Positions 44,701-55,886 of a stretch of 64,000 nucleotides of DNA are shown one piece after another. Below the pieces are notes generated by a model, which was not told the DNA's origin, did no database searches, and saw only the letters and a program-made list of their open reading frames with translations. The stretch is from Alligator mississippiensis (Eukaryota; Chordata; Crocodylia; Alligatoridae): assembly GCF_030867095.1 (NCBI RefSeq), contig NC_081826.1:250832251-250896250 (forward strand). Direction: 5' to 3'. The position numbers and the translations under genes are program-made. How positions within the stretch are numbered: position 1 is the first letter of the stretch; each line of letters begins with the position of its first letter.

Positions 44701-47700
44701 AACAGTTTAACATTTTAAACAAAAATGGAGGGGGCGGGGGATGAAATCCACCAGATGTCGCTAAACCACTACAGCTATTTTTGTACTACATTGAAGATAT
44801 TTTCTAAAAAGAACCTTTATATATTATTCCCAGGTAAACAAAATGTGTTGATAATGGGTAAGAAGACCTGGTTCTCTATTCCTGAAAAGAATCGTCCTTT
44901 AAAAGATAGAATTAACATAGTGCTCAGCAGAGAACTTGCGTAAGTCCTGACTTTGGTCTTGTAAGTAATTTGCAAACATTATACACTGATGATTGTTTGT
45001 TGTTTTTTCAGCATTATTGTATTTTATAGTTCAAGTTTGGAATAATGTAAGTGTGAAGTAGATTTCTAAATAGCATAGGTGCAGAATAACTTTTTTTTTA
45101 ACACGTGTCCCATCCTAAACCACTCAAAAAAAATCCACATCTACTGTGCTGCTTGTTGTGGATCTTGTTGATTTTTGTTTTCTTTTTTTTGCCTCTTGCT
45201 CTCTGTTCAGTCTTACGCTGTTAGCAACTTGGGGCAGATTGTTCCATCCTGTACGTTTGAAAGGCACACCACTTACGGTGAGCACTTTCTCAGACAGAAG
45301 ACTAACAGCCAGATAAAGCAATAAAGAGCAGTACTTTTTACCTCCAGTGTATATTTAAAACAGTTTCCCCAGAGCTCCTGCCAGTCATGAGTTCTGTCAC
45401 TTGTTTTCTTCATCCTTGAAGCTATCTGTACCTGAAGGTCCTCCTAGCTTTGTGCATCTACAGGTTGAAGTAACTTGGTGTAGAATAATCGGGCTTCAGA
45501 CATGGGTCGAGTGAGAATGGAATAGTACATCATTAGCAAAAAGTTTGAAAGCTTTGGTATTGTTTTTGCTCCCTAGTCTTTGGGTTATTTTTGGTAGACT
45601 CTTGCCCTTTTATTTCATTCAGCTTTCTGCCTCTGCCTCTGTGGCTGGTTATTTTCCATACTCCCACAGTGGCACTTCCAGTTTCTCTGAGCCCCCAAGG
45701 CCTGAGGCAAAACAGCCTGTGCTGCCGAGACCCCACAGCCCGGGGCATAGCAGGCTGCGCAGGGCCCACCTCCCTGTCCCTCAGGGCCTGCGGGAGGGGT
45801 GGTGACACCGCGGGAGGAGCGGCGACGCCCCAGACGCGGTGGAGAAGCGGCAGCCCAAACAGGCAAAGACACTTGTTCAGGCCTCAATTAACCGGCATAT
45901 TTTGTTATCCAGCACCCCCCATTCCCCATGGGTGCCAGATAATAAAGCTTTTACTGTACATCATTGTCCTAATTAGTACTTGATGGAGGATAGCAGTTTG
46001 TCCATAATGCTACTTTGTATAAAAAGAGACAGAGTTATTTCCACAAGATAGGGAATTATACTTCAGTTCAGTTGCCTATGAGTCTTAGAGATAATGAGAA
46101 CTGGATTGGTTATGAGGATAGGAAAGGTTTTCACATCCATGCTTTCAAATCCAGCCTGGGTACTTACAGAATGGATCCCATCCTGAAATGTAAGATACAC
46201 AAGAAAACTATAGTACTGGTGTGGTGGTCCCCTGAAGCCCTTGACAATCTTTATGTAGCAACCTACTCAATTCACAGCTTTATGGAAATTTAAAAAACCA
46301 AAAAAAAAACCTTACTGAAAATTAAAATGCTGGCTCCCCAGTGGGAGCCAGCAATCCTCATGGCTGCTGCAGCCCAGCTGCACAGCCCGTCAAGGGGGGC
46401 CTCTGCTGGCACAACAGGGAGCAAACTAGATGGAGGCTACCCACTTCCCTCCTCGCTGATGATTGGCTGAGAGGGTTGCCTGTCATGCAGCTCCACCCCT
46501 TCCACCAAACAGTGGTGAAGGGTGGAGCCACACAACAGACAGCCCTCTCAGCTAATAAGTGGCACGGGGCAGGACCACATGACAGACAGCGCTCTCACCT
46601 AACCAGTGGCTAGAGGTGGGGCCACTGGGGCCCCTAGGACAATCAGAGGCATGGGATCCCCACTGTGATTAAGCTTGTGAAAATGGCGGCCAGCCCTGTG
46701 ATCTGTCTGCAAAATTGGCTGCCTGCCTCCTTGATTTAAGTAGGTCCCTATCAATATGGGTTCAGCGGTCCAGCCACATGCAATTCCCTGCAGGATCAGT
46801 ACCAAGTGTTGTAGGCCTCGGGCTGTTGAGAGCCCAGGCTAAACAAGTTTATGGTTTTAGCCCAGTTCTCAGGGAGTTGGCCTCCCATCTCTCTCTCTCT
46901 CTCTCTCTCTCTCGTTCATAAATATGTTCATTGTAGTTTAATTGGCAAATTATGACTCAGGTTAGAGCCTGAAAACTTCTGTCCCCTAGGGCTGCTCCAT
47001 TCAGAACCCTGTTGTGAGGGCACTCTGCACCTGTTTTGCTGATAACTGAAACCTTTCCCTGCAGGGCTAACAATCCAGCATTCTTCCTGTGCACATTCTT
47101 GTATTCTCTTTAAAAGCATATCAAGGAAAAATCTACATCCCAAACATTTTAGTCTTGCTGATAGTCCCCCCATTCCTTGCATTTAAGTGCCTTTGGGTAT
47201 GTACCACATACCTGCCCCTTCAGAAAGGGTGCAAGAGCTCCTGCTTAGGAACACTAGCAGCTGTTACACTTAAGTGTGCAGGAACCTGTAGCAATACAAG
47301 CGTAGCAAAACTGCTCCAACATTAACCCTGCTTCCTCCAGGTTTAAAGTTGAAGTGATGTAGCTTACTTGCATCACTACAGGTTTATGCACACCTAACAG
47401 TTACAGCATAATAGCTGCTGCATGCCCCCCAGCAGCAGTTCTCCCTCCCTTTTTGAAGCTACAAGTGTATGTCTGTCCATTCCCTTTCTATGCAGCTTGG
47501 TCTTGGTTGTTTACCTCTTTGGCTTTCTTTATATATTGGTAAAAAGAAAAAAAAATTGCCAGAACTCCAGTTCTTCTCTTCACCTACCACCCTCTCTAGT
47601 CACAAGCAACTTTCTCTAAACAAAAGCAGCTAATCCTAAAGCACATGTGTGTACACCAGAGGTTCTCAATGTTCTTCATGTGGCCCAAGGACATCCCTTG

Positions 47701-49533
47701 CAAAATGCCAAAGCTCTTAGCTGTCACTTATTTTTAGAGTATGAAAAAATAAAAGAGCACTTCTTCTGCAGCAAAAAACTCAGAGCCCACAATAGGGTGC
47801 CACATTGCCCCGGCTGAGAATCAATGGTGTACGCTATGTAAGTATCTTACAGTCTGGAGAACTCAAGACTTTCTCCACATCTTAATTTTGCAATGTTCTA
47901 CTGGCTTCTCCCTTTGCAAACTAATGTGACCAAAGATTTTAAATAATGTTCTTCTACTTGTTAAAAGCAAACTCAAGCCAAATCAAAGGGAAAAGGCATC
48001 TCACTTAGGGAATGTGTAATTCAGGTCGGTGCTTTTCCTAAAGTGATGATGAGGCTGTTTGTTTGTTTTTCATTTGTTAGTTGGCGTAGTTTAATTTTGC
48101 AGCTGCTAAATCTGTGCTCCATTCTGTTAGGTTTTTCTGTGCAAAGACTATTTATTGGGTTTTTTTGTTTTCCATTTTTGTTGTTTAATTTTTTTCTTAA
48201 TGAAAGTGAACAGAGAATGGAATCAGAAATCTTATTTGACCAGAACTGTTAAATAATGGAAGATAGCGAGCCACATTTGATAGAAGATATTGGCTAATCA
48301 AAATCTGCAAGTGTTAAAAAATAGCAACAAGGAGAAATCTTTTTCATTTAATTATAATTACACTACACTGGATCATCCAGGTCTAGATAGTACAGAGTCA
48401 CCCGTACTTTAAAACTGACAGCATTTACAAATTGCAGCTATTGACTACTGTTCTACCTTCCTCAAGGAGTTTTGTATCTTCACTTCTATATACCAAACTC
48501 TGCACAGAGAGAGCCTAATTTAGCTCTTAAAATAGTAGTAGTTTCTCCATTGACTTCAGTCAAAGCAAGACTGTGGCCAGACAACTATAAAACAATTATC
48601 TAGATAATACTTTTTTTTTAAATCCCTACTGTGTTATGCATAACGCTTTGGAGAAATTATTTTATTGCTAATGGACATAAAGCTAGTGAAAAACATTACT
48701 GTAGAAAATTTACAATATTTGTTGTTACATATGTTTTTCTTAAGGCAAGGAATATGATTTTTTAAGTTTATGTGCAACCCTCATTTAAGTTAATAGAGTT
48801 TTGTACATTAACAAAACACTGCAGAATTTAAAGTACTTTTTTAAAGCTGAATTAGTTGAGCGCTATTTCAATTCTGCTGGAAAATTTGGACGTCTAATTA
48901 GTATTGTTATCTTTGGGGAGACTCAAAGATTAAAGTAATTTGAATTTGTCGTCTCTATGGGGTACTTAACACATATTGTGTTCTGGGGGGGGGTTTTGGA
49001 GCTTCGTGACTAGCTTCATTGCCAAAAGTATTATTGTAGTAGGTGTCAGGTTTAGTAGAAACTTGGGTAGTTTTAATTAGATTTAGCAATCCAAATACCA
49101 CATATTTGGTTAAGCAAATATTCAATACAGAATTTACAAGCCACACTTTATAATTCAATTAAATGTATTTGTATTACAAATCAGCACTTCGCTAGGTAAT
49201 CCTGTGCCACATTGGTGGAGAAGTTTAGCTGATACTATTTTAACATAAATTTAACTTCTTGCTAAAGATTGTATTAAAGACAAAATATATTTGTTTGTGT
49301 TTATGAGGAATAATTAGGTAGACACTTTGTATTTTTTGTAATTTACGTTGTCTATCATGATGAATAGTCTTTATCACTGTTAAGCAATGACACTTTGTCT
49401 TTCTAGGGAAGTCCCAAAAGGAGCACACCACCTTGCCAGAAGCTTGGATGATGCTTTAGTTCTTCTGGATTCTCCAGAGCTAAAAAATAAGATAGACTTG
49501 GTTTGGATAGTTGGAGGCAGTTCTGTTTACAAG
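38627..49533 (+). CDS. DHFR: DHFR, dihydrofolate reductase, 5' part (exons 1-4; spliced; last two exons not in window)
   Basis: DHFR reduces dihydrofolate to tetrahydrofolate with NADPH, feeding thymidylate and purine synthesis in the cytosol, nucleus and mitochondria. Exons of 86, 50, 106 and 127 nt have the same lengths as human exons 1-4 and join to about 123 codons of an expected 187-190. Conserved parts are the N-terminal strand [25 protein letters not shown] with the catalytic acidic residue (Glu30, human numbering), IMGKKTW (NADPH site), [10 protein letters not shown] (Arg70 type substrate carboxylate binder) and [10 protein letters not shown]. Wording such as [12 protein letters not shown] and LLDSPELK is sauropsid-like. 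The ATG sits in a strong Kozak context (CACCATGG). The human last two exons (EAMNHPG... and YPGVLSD...) have no match to the right edge. Confidence 0.97.
38916..38965 (+). CDS. DHFR: DHFR exon 2
   Basis: 50 nt after a TGTTCCAG acceptor, ending GTG CCA G|GTACT. It encodes [16 protein letters not shown] and contains the catalytic Glu of the family (second codon after the split Arg). The length is identical to human. Confidence 0.97.
39045..39320. repeat. TG/CA- and CATA-rich simple sequence
   Basis: Interrupted runs of TGTGTG, CACACA, TACATA and TATGTATG, ending in a (TG)n of about nine units just before the hAT-like fragment. Confidence 0.85.
39322..39527. mobile_element. hAT-like element, TAGAGGTGCACCGATA family, truncated copy 4
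   Basis: It starts TAGAGATGCACCGATACAT and continues through the family's GCAGCTTGGAGAGCTGC... CTGGTAAGTCTGTTGTGG section, then ends abruptly without the right half. Confidence 0.8.
40936..41814. mobile_element. hAT-like element, GC-rich interior
   Basis: The right end reads ACTGCCCACCTCTG, the complement of a CAGAGGTGGGCAGT hAT end. The left end is eroded, but CTAAACCATATGGGCTTTGAGC with following GATCTGGCCCA is typical of the subterminal part. The interior is rich in CTGC/GCAG and lacks a transposase frame. Confidence 0.5.
42160..42835. mobile_element. Solo LTR, family B
   Basis: 676 bp with 6-bp inverted ends TGTTAG...CTAACA and a 5-bp duplication TAAAC on both sides (42155-42159, 42836-42840). 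No internal region. It is unrelated by eye to the three family A LTRs. Orientation is unclear. Confidence 0.75.
43426..44412 (+). mobile_element. CR1 LINE, 5'-truncated
   Basis: It begins at [19 protein letters not shown]-like sequence, has [23 protein letters not shown] and ends [13 protein letters not shown] then the 3' CR1 tail near 44,412. It carries one frame break around 43.93 kb and a second near 44.14 kb. Same subfamily as the 9.5-kb copy. Confidence 0.94.
44834..44939 (+). CDS. DHFR: DHFR exon 3
   Basis: 106 nt after ATTCCCAG, ending GC|GTAAGT. It encodes [19 protein letters not shown] then [16 protein letters not shown], with the NADPH-contacting KKT and the conserved Arg that binds the substrate glutamate. 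The length is identical to human. Confidence 0.97.
45880..45960. mobile_element. Possible pogo/Tigger-like MITE end
   Basis: ATATTTTGTTATCCAGCACC and GGTGCCAGATAATAAAGC are imperfect inverted words, closing with CTTTTACTGTA, similar to pogo-type ends (TACAGTAAAAGC). A GC-rich, CpG-rich patch (45,700-45,870) precedes it and may be part of the element. Confidence 0.4.
46256..46750. mobile_element. hAT-like element, TAGGGACCTACT family, copy 2
   Basis: 495 bp from TAGCAACCTACTCAATTC to TTTAAGTAGGTCCCTA, with flanks TCTTTATG / TCAATATG (6 of 8). It shares the interior with the copy at 29.1 kb, including AAAATGGCGGCCAGCCC and CTGACTGCCTGCCT-type blocks. Confidence 0.85.
46888..46913. repeat. (CT)n microsatellite
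   Basis: About 13 CT units. Confidence 0.97.
47656..47827. mobile_element. hAT-like MITE
   Basis: 172 bp with ends CCAGAGGTTCTCAATG and GGCTGAGAATCAATGG, inverted relatives and similar to the element at 6.4 kb. Confidence 0.55.
49407..49533 (+). CDS. DHFR: DHFR exon 4
   Basis: 127 nt after CTTTCTAG, ending AAG|GTATAG. It encodes [18 protein letters not shown] then [18 protein letters not shown] and SSVYK; the Gly-Gly pair and following Ser belong to the NADPH site. The length is identical to human. Confidence 0.97.
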
Positions 49534-49790
49534 GTATAGTTTGAACATCAAATGAATGCTCTTATAAGAGTATTATAACACTGAGGGGGCCTCAGCTGGA
49601 TAGTTTAAAAGGCTTGAAATCTTTGCATAATGAAGATTAGAATTAGATCACCTTGTATAAATCTGCAAAGTTCCTATGGTTTTAGCTATAGGCTTTACAG
49701 AGTGTAAAGTTTAACTGATGAATTTAAGGAATCTCTCCAAATGACCCACCAAAACATCTCTAAACTCATAACAATGTATTGTGTCCAAGG

Positions 49791-50160
49791 CAGGGGTTGG
49801 CAGCATCCAGCCTGCAGAGCCACTGAATCTGGTCTGCAGAGCCCAAGGGCTTTGTTTATGTGTGCCCACACCAGAGCTAAGCAAGCAGCAAGGAGCTAGA
49901 TGGGGCTGGGCAACTTCCAGCTGTGCCCTTCTTGCTGCTGCTTCTTGTCCCCTGTCCCCTAGCCTTTTCCCGGCTGCAGCATTGGCACAGCTTCCAGCTG
50001 GTTGGGAGCTGCACTGGGGCCAGGCAGCTGGAATCTCTTTCCACCTTGATGGAATCTCTTTCCACCCTGATGCTGTTTTTCACTCTTCCCTCCCTTCCCT
50101 GCCTCCCAACCACAGCACAGAAATGACAGCAGCATGACTGCAGCTTCCTGACCCTTGTAC
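49791..50160. mobile_element. hAT-like fragment
   Basis: It starts CAGGGGTTGGCAGCATCC, a hAT-type end, followed by a GC-rich interior. A 20-bp word TGGAATCTCTTTCCACC is tandemly duplicated near 50,028-50,070. The right end is not defined. Confidence 0.45.
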
Positions 50161-50761
50161 AGCTCCCCATCAGCTGGAAGCTGTGTTCACATCCCAGCCA
50201 GGGACCCAGCCAACAAAGAGATCCCCAGCAGATGTTTCTATCTGAAACCATCAAGTCTTCTTCCACCTACTGGACAGACCCCAAGTGCCCTCCTTTCATT
50301 CCAAGCACCTGTTCTCCAGTTTCCCCAGAAAGCTATGTCCCAGCTATGTGCACTTTCCTTGGAACACTGTTTTAGAAACCTAGCTGTGCCCAGCTTATTC
50401 CCCCATAGCCAGCACTTATCTATACCCCGGACGTTCATCACCCATCCACTACTGCTAGATCTTGGGAGAGTCTATTCTGCTGTTTGAGGTCACAAAAGAA
50501 ATTCTATTTAAATAATCCAGTGAGTTAATTTGAATCATTATAACTAATTGGCATGAATTGTAATATGGACTTCATAAAACTGTATGCATCTTATTTTGTT
50601 AGTCTATAAGGTGTATATTTACCCTGTTTTCTTCATAAAACTTGACAGCTATAGAGACTAATTCCCAATAAATCAGTTAGGAGGCTTTTGACCACGGAAG
50701 AGAGAGATTCTTTTCCTTTTCAGCAGTTAAAGGGATGGAGCTTGAAACTATCCCTTTTGCC

Positions 50762-51035
50762 CAGACGTGTCAAACATATGGCCCATGCACTGGATCCAGC
50801 CCATAGTGCTGTTTCATCCAGCCTGGCTGGCTACCAGAAACGGAGAGTGTAGCCTGTTGCAGAATCCAGGGCCCCTGGGCTTTGACGGACATAGCCATTG
50901 GTGACTGGAGGATAAGCGGGGGCTATACAGACACAGCCTCACTCACCTGGCAGCCACTGGTCCCACCACCACTTGCATTATCCCCACTGCAGTCGCCCCT
51001 GGTCCTGCCTTTCCCACCACCCTGTGCTCTGGGTA
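50762..51035. mobile_element. hAT-like fragment
   Basis: It starts CAGACGTGTCAAACATATGG, the CAGGGGTGTCAAACT-type hAT end, followed by GGATCCAGCCCA subterminal sequence. The right end is uncertain. Confidence 0.5.
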
Positions 51036-51060
51036 GTAGATATAGTTTGCTAAAAATTTT

Positions 51061-51297
51061 GGGCACATCTATACATTGCCCTATGGCGACATTGTTACTG
51101 CACCATGCTTTAGTACATCCTTTTGTGGAGTAGTAACCACCCATACTGCTCTGTATGCATAGTGTACAGTTAATTTTAGCTGCTGCTTTACCGTAGCACA
51201 TGCTAAAATGGGGAGCATGCTATTATGATGAAGTAGCATGCTACTGTGATGAAATAGCATGTTATATGGCGACATATGGTGATGTGTAGATGTGACC
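51061..51297. mobile_element. MITE with about 32-bp inverted ends
   Basis: 237 bp. The left end GGGCACATCTATACATTGCC (continuing CTATGGCGACAT) matches the complement of the right end GGTCACATCTACACATCACC (continuing ATATGTCGCCAT). The interior repeats TAGCATG/CATGCTA words. No target duplication is clear. Confidence 0.75.
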
Positions 51298-54200
51298 GTT
51301 GTGTAGGAAATTATTGCTACAACTCAAGATTATATTCTGTCTACTGCAGTGTGTGTGCGCCTTGCAAAGAAGACAGCTTCATGTTTCATTTTGCTGTAAC
51401 GTAGGAAAAGTACTTTTTTGACTTCTCTTTAAAGTTGTAAGAAAAGCATAAAATAGTTTTAAACAATATTTTCCTCCATCACATTTAATTTTCCTTAATT
51501 TTAATCTTACAATTACATGATGCTTTTTTTTTCCTTAGGTTGATTTCCCAGTTTTATGCCCAAATCTATCCAGTGTATAATCAACTGCTATTATAAAGTG
51601 TAGAAATAAACTTAGCTACCCTTTGTTTCCTATCATTTAATTCAGCTGCTGTCATTTTTGATCGAAGTAAATGCCTAATTTTTGGAGGTGAATTTTCTCT
51701 CGGTTTGACTTCATTAAACAATTAGAACAAAAGAGCAGACTTGGATTCTAGCTACAATTCAGGAAGGCAGCCTAAGAAGGATCAACTCCTTGCACCATGA
51801 TATACATCCACTGGTTCAAAAAGTGTATTTCTCTACTGCCTTCTCTTACAGTTAATTCTGGGCCTTATGTAGTTATGTAGTCTCTTATGTAGTTTCTTAT
51901 GTCTTGTATAATGTCTTTTCTGTCTTACAGAAAAGAATACCTCCTAGGATCACAGTACACCTGCACCTGTATTAAGAAAAATTATAAATCACAGGTTTGA
52001 TATAATTGGCAGTCTTGATCAAGAGTAGCTACACAGCATGTTGCTGTGCTGATCAGTATAACAACATGATTTTATATTTGTGAACTGTTTCCGCTATTTC
52101 AAGTGTCTAATCAAGCCATTTTAAGAAATCTTGTAACTTACTGAGGGAAATCTGACAGTTTTATACAGTTTTGTGCATTTAAACCAGCATTATGATCTTA
52201 ATTAGAAGGGTTTGATGGAAACTGAACACCTCAATCAAAACTGCAGATATTTTAGTGCTTCTATCAGGGATGTTCTGTACTAAGTGATAAGGATTGCTGG
52301 AAGATTACCATGATACCATGTAGAAATGCGTGGGTAGAAAAATATCTCCTGATAATTGAAATGAATCATTTTATTCAGTAATAGTAGGCACTGGCTTTTT
52401 AAGGTTTTATTCTGATCTTAGTACTCTGTATAACAAAGATTTAGGGCCAGATTTTATTCATTAAACACACGGTTGTGTTGGAGGCAGCATGGAGTCACCA
52501 TACCTTTGATGAGATGGAAGTGTTCAGGAGGCACCGTGTCTTAGAAATAAACCTGCCGGAAGTTGCTGAAGAGAGCAGCTGTTGTATTGCCTTTTTTACA
52601 GTGCATAGCATGTGGACCCCTGCCTTCATCTGGTCCATCTTAACTTCAACTCTTTTCTACCATTCTTGATACAGGAACATTTATATGAGCTCATTAACTA
52701 CAATTGTTTCTGTCCTCTTAATGGAAACAAGGTGTACAAGCAGAGTGGAGAAAAGTTAGGAGCTACCAGGTGACCAAGTTGACTTAAATACACAGGTGAC
52801 TCAAGGAAATATTGTCTAAACCATTCTGGTTTGCTTCTGTTCTCTATAGTAGTGCCTCAAAACACAAATCCTTATGTATTCGGACACTAACTCATCAGTT
52901 AGAAGAGTTCTTCAGGATCAGGGAAGAGTCTTTCAGAATCTGCTTATGACCCATGCATCAACTTGGCCAGATTCCTACTGCAGGCAAGATTCACATCACC
53001 CATAAGTAATTTATGACCAGATTTTTCCAGAGAAATGGAAACTTCATTTTTCTGCTTTACAGTTCTTATGACATGCTTCCTCAGATAGCCTTAGGGGCCA
53101 CTGCTTCCAAAGTATTGTTTAGCGGACTCATTGCTTCCTGAGATACTGTCAGAAGCTGTTCTGTTTATTCACTGAAATTTCAACTTACTGTGTCATCACT
53201 TCACTCCTTTTCATTACTTAATTTCTAAGGATCTGGAATATTGGAAGAACTGACATGACAGAGAACCAGGGTGATTTTGGTACCCCAGACTGACCTCTAT
53301 GGAATGTAGAACTTAGAGCCTGGCTTCCATTTCATATATTCTCTGGAATAAGTTGTCACACCATTAAGTGCTTCTGTGGAAGTCTGCTCACTTTTGTCTT
53401 GTGGCAAACACTAATCTGATATTGCCATTCTAATCCCCTGTAAAAGCAGGGTGCTGGAACACATCAAAGAAAGCTTCCTTTATAGCGCATATCATCAATG
53501 GAGAGCAAAACACACGTCTTCACATGTGACTTTTTTCAGCTCATACAGCATCATTGTTAAAAGTTGTTCAGAAGGCTAATATGTAGTATTATTCACTTAG
53601 GTTGAAGTTTCTTACTGCTTTCCTGAACTTCTGCAGACAGCTTCTGAACGCTGTCAATCATGTAATGGATTTGTCAGATAATTGTGTCATTGGTTGGGAA
53701 TTCCTGTGGCTAACATCACATGACACTTCTTCTGGTGCTTTAAGTGGCTCTATAAGGAAGTATGGGTTGGATGACTAGACTGTAAGGTGGATAGAAAGCT
53801 GGCTGGATAATCAGGCTCAACAGGTAGTAATCAATGGTTTGGGTTTAGTTAGCAGTTGGTATCAAGTGGAGGGCCCCAAGGGTTGGTCCTGGGGCTGGTT
53901 TTGTTCAGTATCTTCATTAATGATCTGAAGATGGGATGGATTTCACCCTAAGCAAGTTCACAGATGACACCAAGATGGGGGGAATACTAGCTACACTGGA
54001 GAGTAGGACTAGGATTCAGTGACCTAGACAAATTGGAGGCCAAAAGAAATCTCATGAGGTTCAACAAGGACATGTAGGAAGTCCTGCACATTGGACAGAA
54101 GAATTCCATGCACTGCTACAGGCTTGGGACCAACTGGCTAAGCAGCAGCTCTCCAGAAAAGGACCTGGAGGTTACAGTGGACAATAAGCTGAATAGGAGT

Positions 54201-54326
54201 CAACAGTGTGCCCTTGTTGCCAAGTAAGCTAACAGCATACTGAGCTGTATTAGTAGAAGCATTGCCAGCAGATCAAGGGAAGTAATTATTCCCCTCTGTT
54301 CTGCACTGGTGAGGCTGCATCTGGAG

Positions 54327-55137
54327 TGTGTGGACCGGGGGCGGTCCGAGGCCCTCGGGGGCGCGTGGCGGGCTGTGGCCAGCAGCCCTGGCACGCAGGT
54401 CGGGGAATGCAGGCCGGTGGACTAGAATTAGGCACGGACGCGTAGCGGTTGATTAAAGATTATTTTACTTACACCGTAGATGGTTGCGGTGCAGGCAGGA
54501 AAACTTTGCTTGAGTTGCGGTTACAGACAGGAAAGAAGAAAAGCAGACAAGAGTTCCTTCCACGCGAATTCTAGCCCAGTCCGGTTGAAGGCTCTAAAAA
54601 CACGAGCCTGTCATGTCTACCGAAGAAAACAACTCGGAGAAGAGCTCTGGATACACTCACACGAAGTTTGCTAGGCTCCGTGGAACTTGTGCGCAGGGGA
54701 GGGGTTCGTCGAGGGATCGTTCGGCGACAGGGAGAGGCCAGAGGTTGATCAGACCCCTATAGCCTTCTCAAGGTACACGCTGGGTCCGATAGGCTCCGCA
54801 GCGCTTAGAGTTCTTCACAAGACGTGAAGTCCTCCTCCTCCAGATGGTTGTGGAGTCCTCCCTTGCGGGGTTCTCCTTGGAGTTCTCCAACTTGGGCGGA
54901 AACCACTCAAGCCTCTTATACGGTTAGCAAGCCAATCGCTAGCCACCACGCGGGAATAATTTAGAAACAGCCAATAGTGGGGAACAAATTTGCATGCGGG
55001 TGGCGGGAACTCCTTTGCACCGGGGTTTTCTCTTTGCAACTGAGAAATGCACCTTGCAAAGAAAGCTCCTCGTGGCGGGAAATAATTTAGCAGTGCCGAA
55101 GCGCCCACACACAAAATCACACCCTTGGGTTGTGACA
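54327..55137 (-). mobile_element. Solo LTR, family A, copy 2, inside a CR1
   Basis: About 811 bp from TGTGTGGACCGG to GGTTGTGACA with a perfect 5-bp duplication TGGAG (54322-54326, 55138-55142). On the minus strand a TATA-like CCGTATAAGAGGC is visible. It shares the blocks GGGCTGTGGCCAGCAGCC and GCGGTTGATTAAAGATT-like sequence with copy 1. It must be younger than the CR1 it interrupts. Confidence 0.88.
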
Positions 55138-55346
55138 TGGAGTACCGTGTCGTTTTGGGCCCCATGCTGCAGCAAGGATGTGGACAAATTGGAGACAGTC
55201 CAGTGGAGGGCAGTGGAAAGGGTTAAGGGGCTGGGGCACATAACTTCTGAGGAGAAGCTGAGGTGGGGATTTGATAGCCGCCTTTAACTATCTGAAGGGT
55301 GTTTTCAAAGAGGAAGGAGCTAGGCTGTTCTCAGTGATGGCAGATG

Positions 55347-55886
55347 CAAGGTGGATTTGATTTAAATCAAATTGATTTAAATCACTGGTCAGGAAGCCTC
55401 AATTTAATCATTGTTTTTTACAAAAAGTGCATTCTTGTTGGTTGATATCCTTTATTCATTTAACTTCTTGAAAGTTTGCACTTTTAGAGATAGGGAAGGG
55501 ATTGACTCTGTGTACACAAACTTGCAGAGAGACAAGAGGGCTGATGGGTAGGTAGTGAGATCTCTTACCTCTCATCTTCATATACTGCTGCTAACAAGGA
55601 TCCTATCTTTGGAGAGAAATCTACAGTTTGGGAACTGAAATTAAGCATCACAGAGATGCTTAATGGGATCTTCTAGACTGAGCAGTGCATTCCATTGGGT
55701 AGATTGGTTTTCTTTAATCTTTACTAAGCTATAGAGGAGCACCTGGGAACGCCATAATATTGGGGCCCTAATATAGTCCTTGGCCTGTTGTGATCTATTT
55801 ATAAAACTTTTCTAAAGAGGTTAAGTGAACATATTATTTCAGTCTGCTTTTTTTTTTTTTTAAATCATTGGTTTTTATCTACCCTG
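55347..55886. mobile_element. hAT-like MITE, GATTTAAATCAA type, inside a CR1
   Basis: 540 bp with ends CAAGGTGGATTTGATTTAAA and TTTTTATCTACCCTG and a perfect 8-bp duplication GGCAGATG (55339-55346, 55887-55894). Removing it restores the CR1 tail sequence. Confidence 0.88.

Larger units (their letters stand above)
38966..44833 (+). other. DHFR intron 2, overview
   Basis: 5,868 bp. It contains a TG/CATA simple-sequence zone (39,045-39,320), a partial hAT-like copy (39322-39527), a hAT-like element (about 40936-41814), a solo LTR (42160-42835) and a CR1 (43426-44412). The stretches 39,528-40,935, 42,841-43,425 and 44,413-44,833 show nothing else. Confidence 0.75.
44940..49406 (+). other. DHFR intron 3, overview
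   Basis: 4,467 bp. It contains a GC-rich patch with a pogo/Tigger-like end (45660-45960), a hAT-like element (46256-46750), a (CT)n run (46888-46913) and a short MITE (47656-47827). The intervals 44,940-45,650 and 47,828-49,406 are AT-rich with nothing recognised. Confidence 0.75.

Noticed and set aside
51530-51580. Pyrimidine tract plus TTAG at 51,539 as a candidate DHFR exon 5 acceptor
   Set aside because: The following bases (GTTGATTTCCCAG...) do not encode the expected DHFR sequence in any frame.
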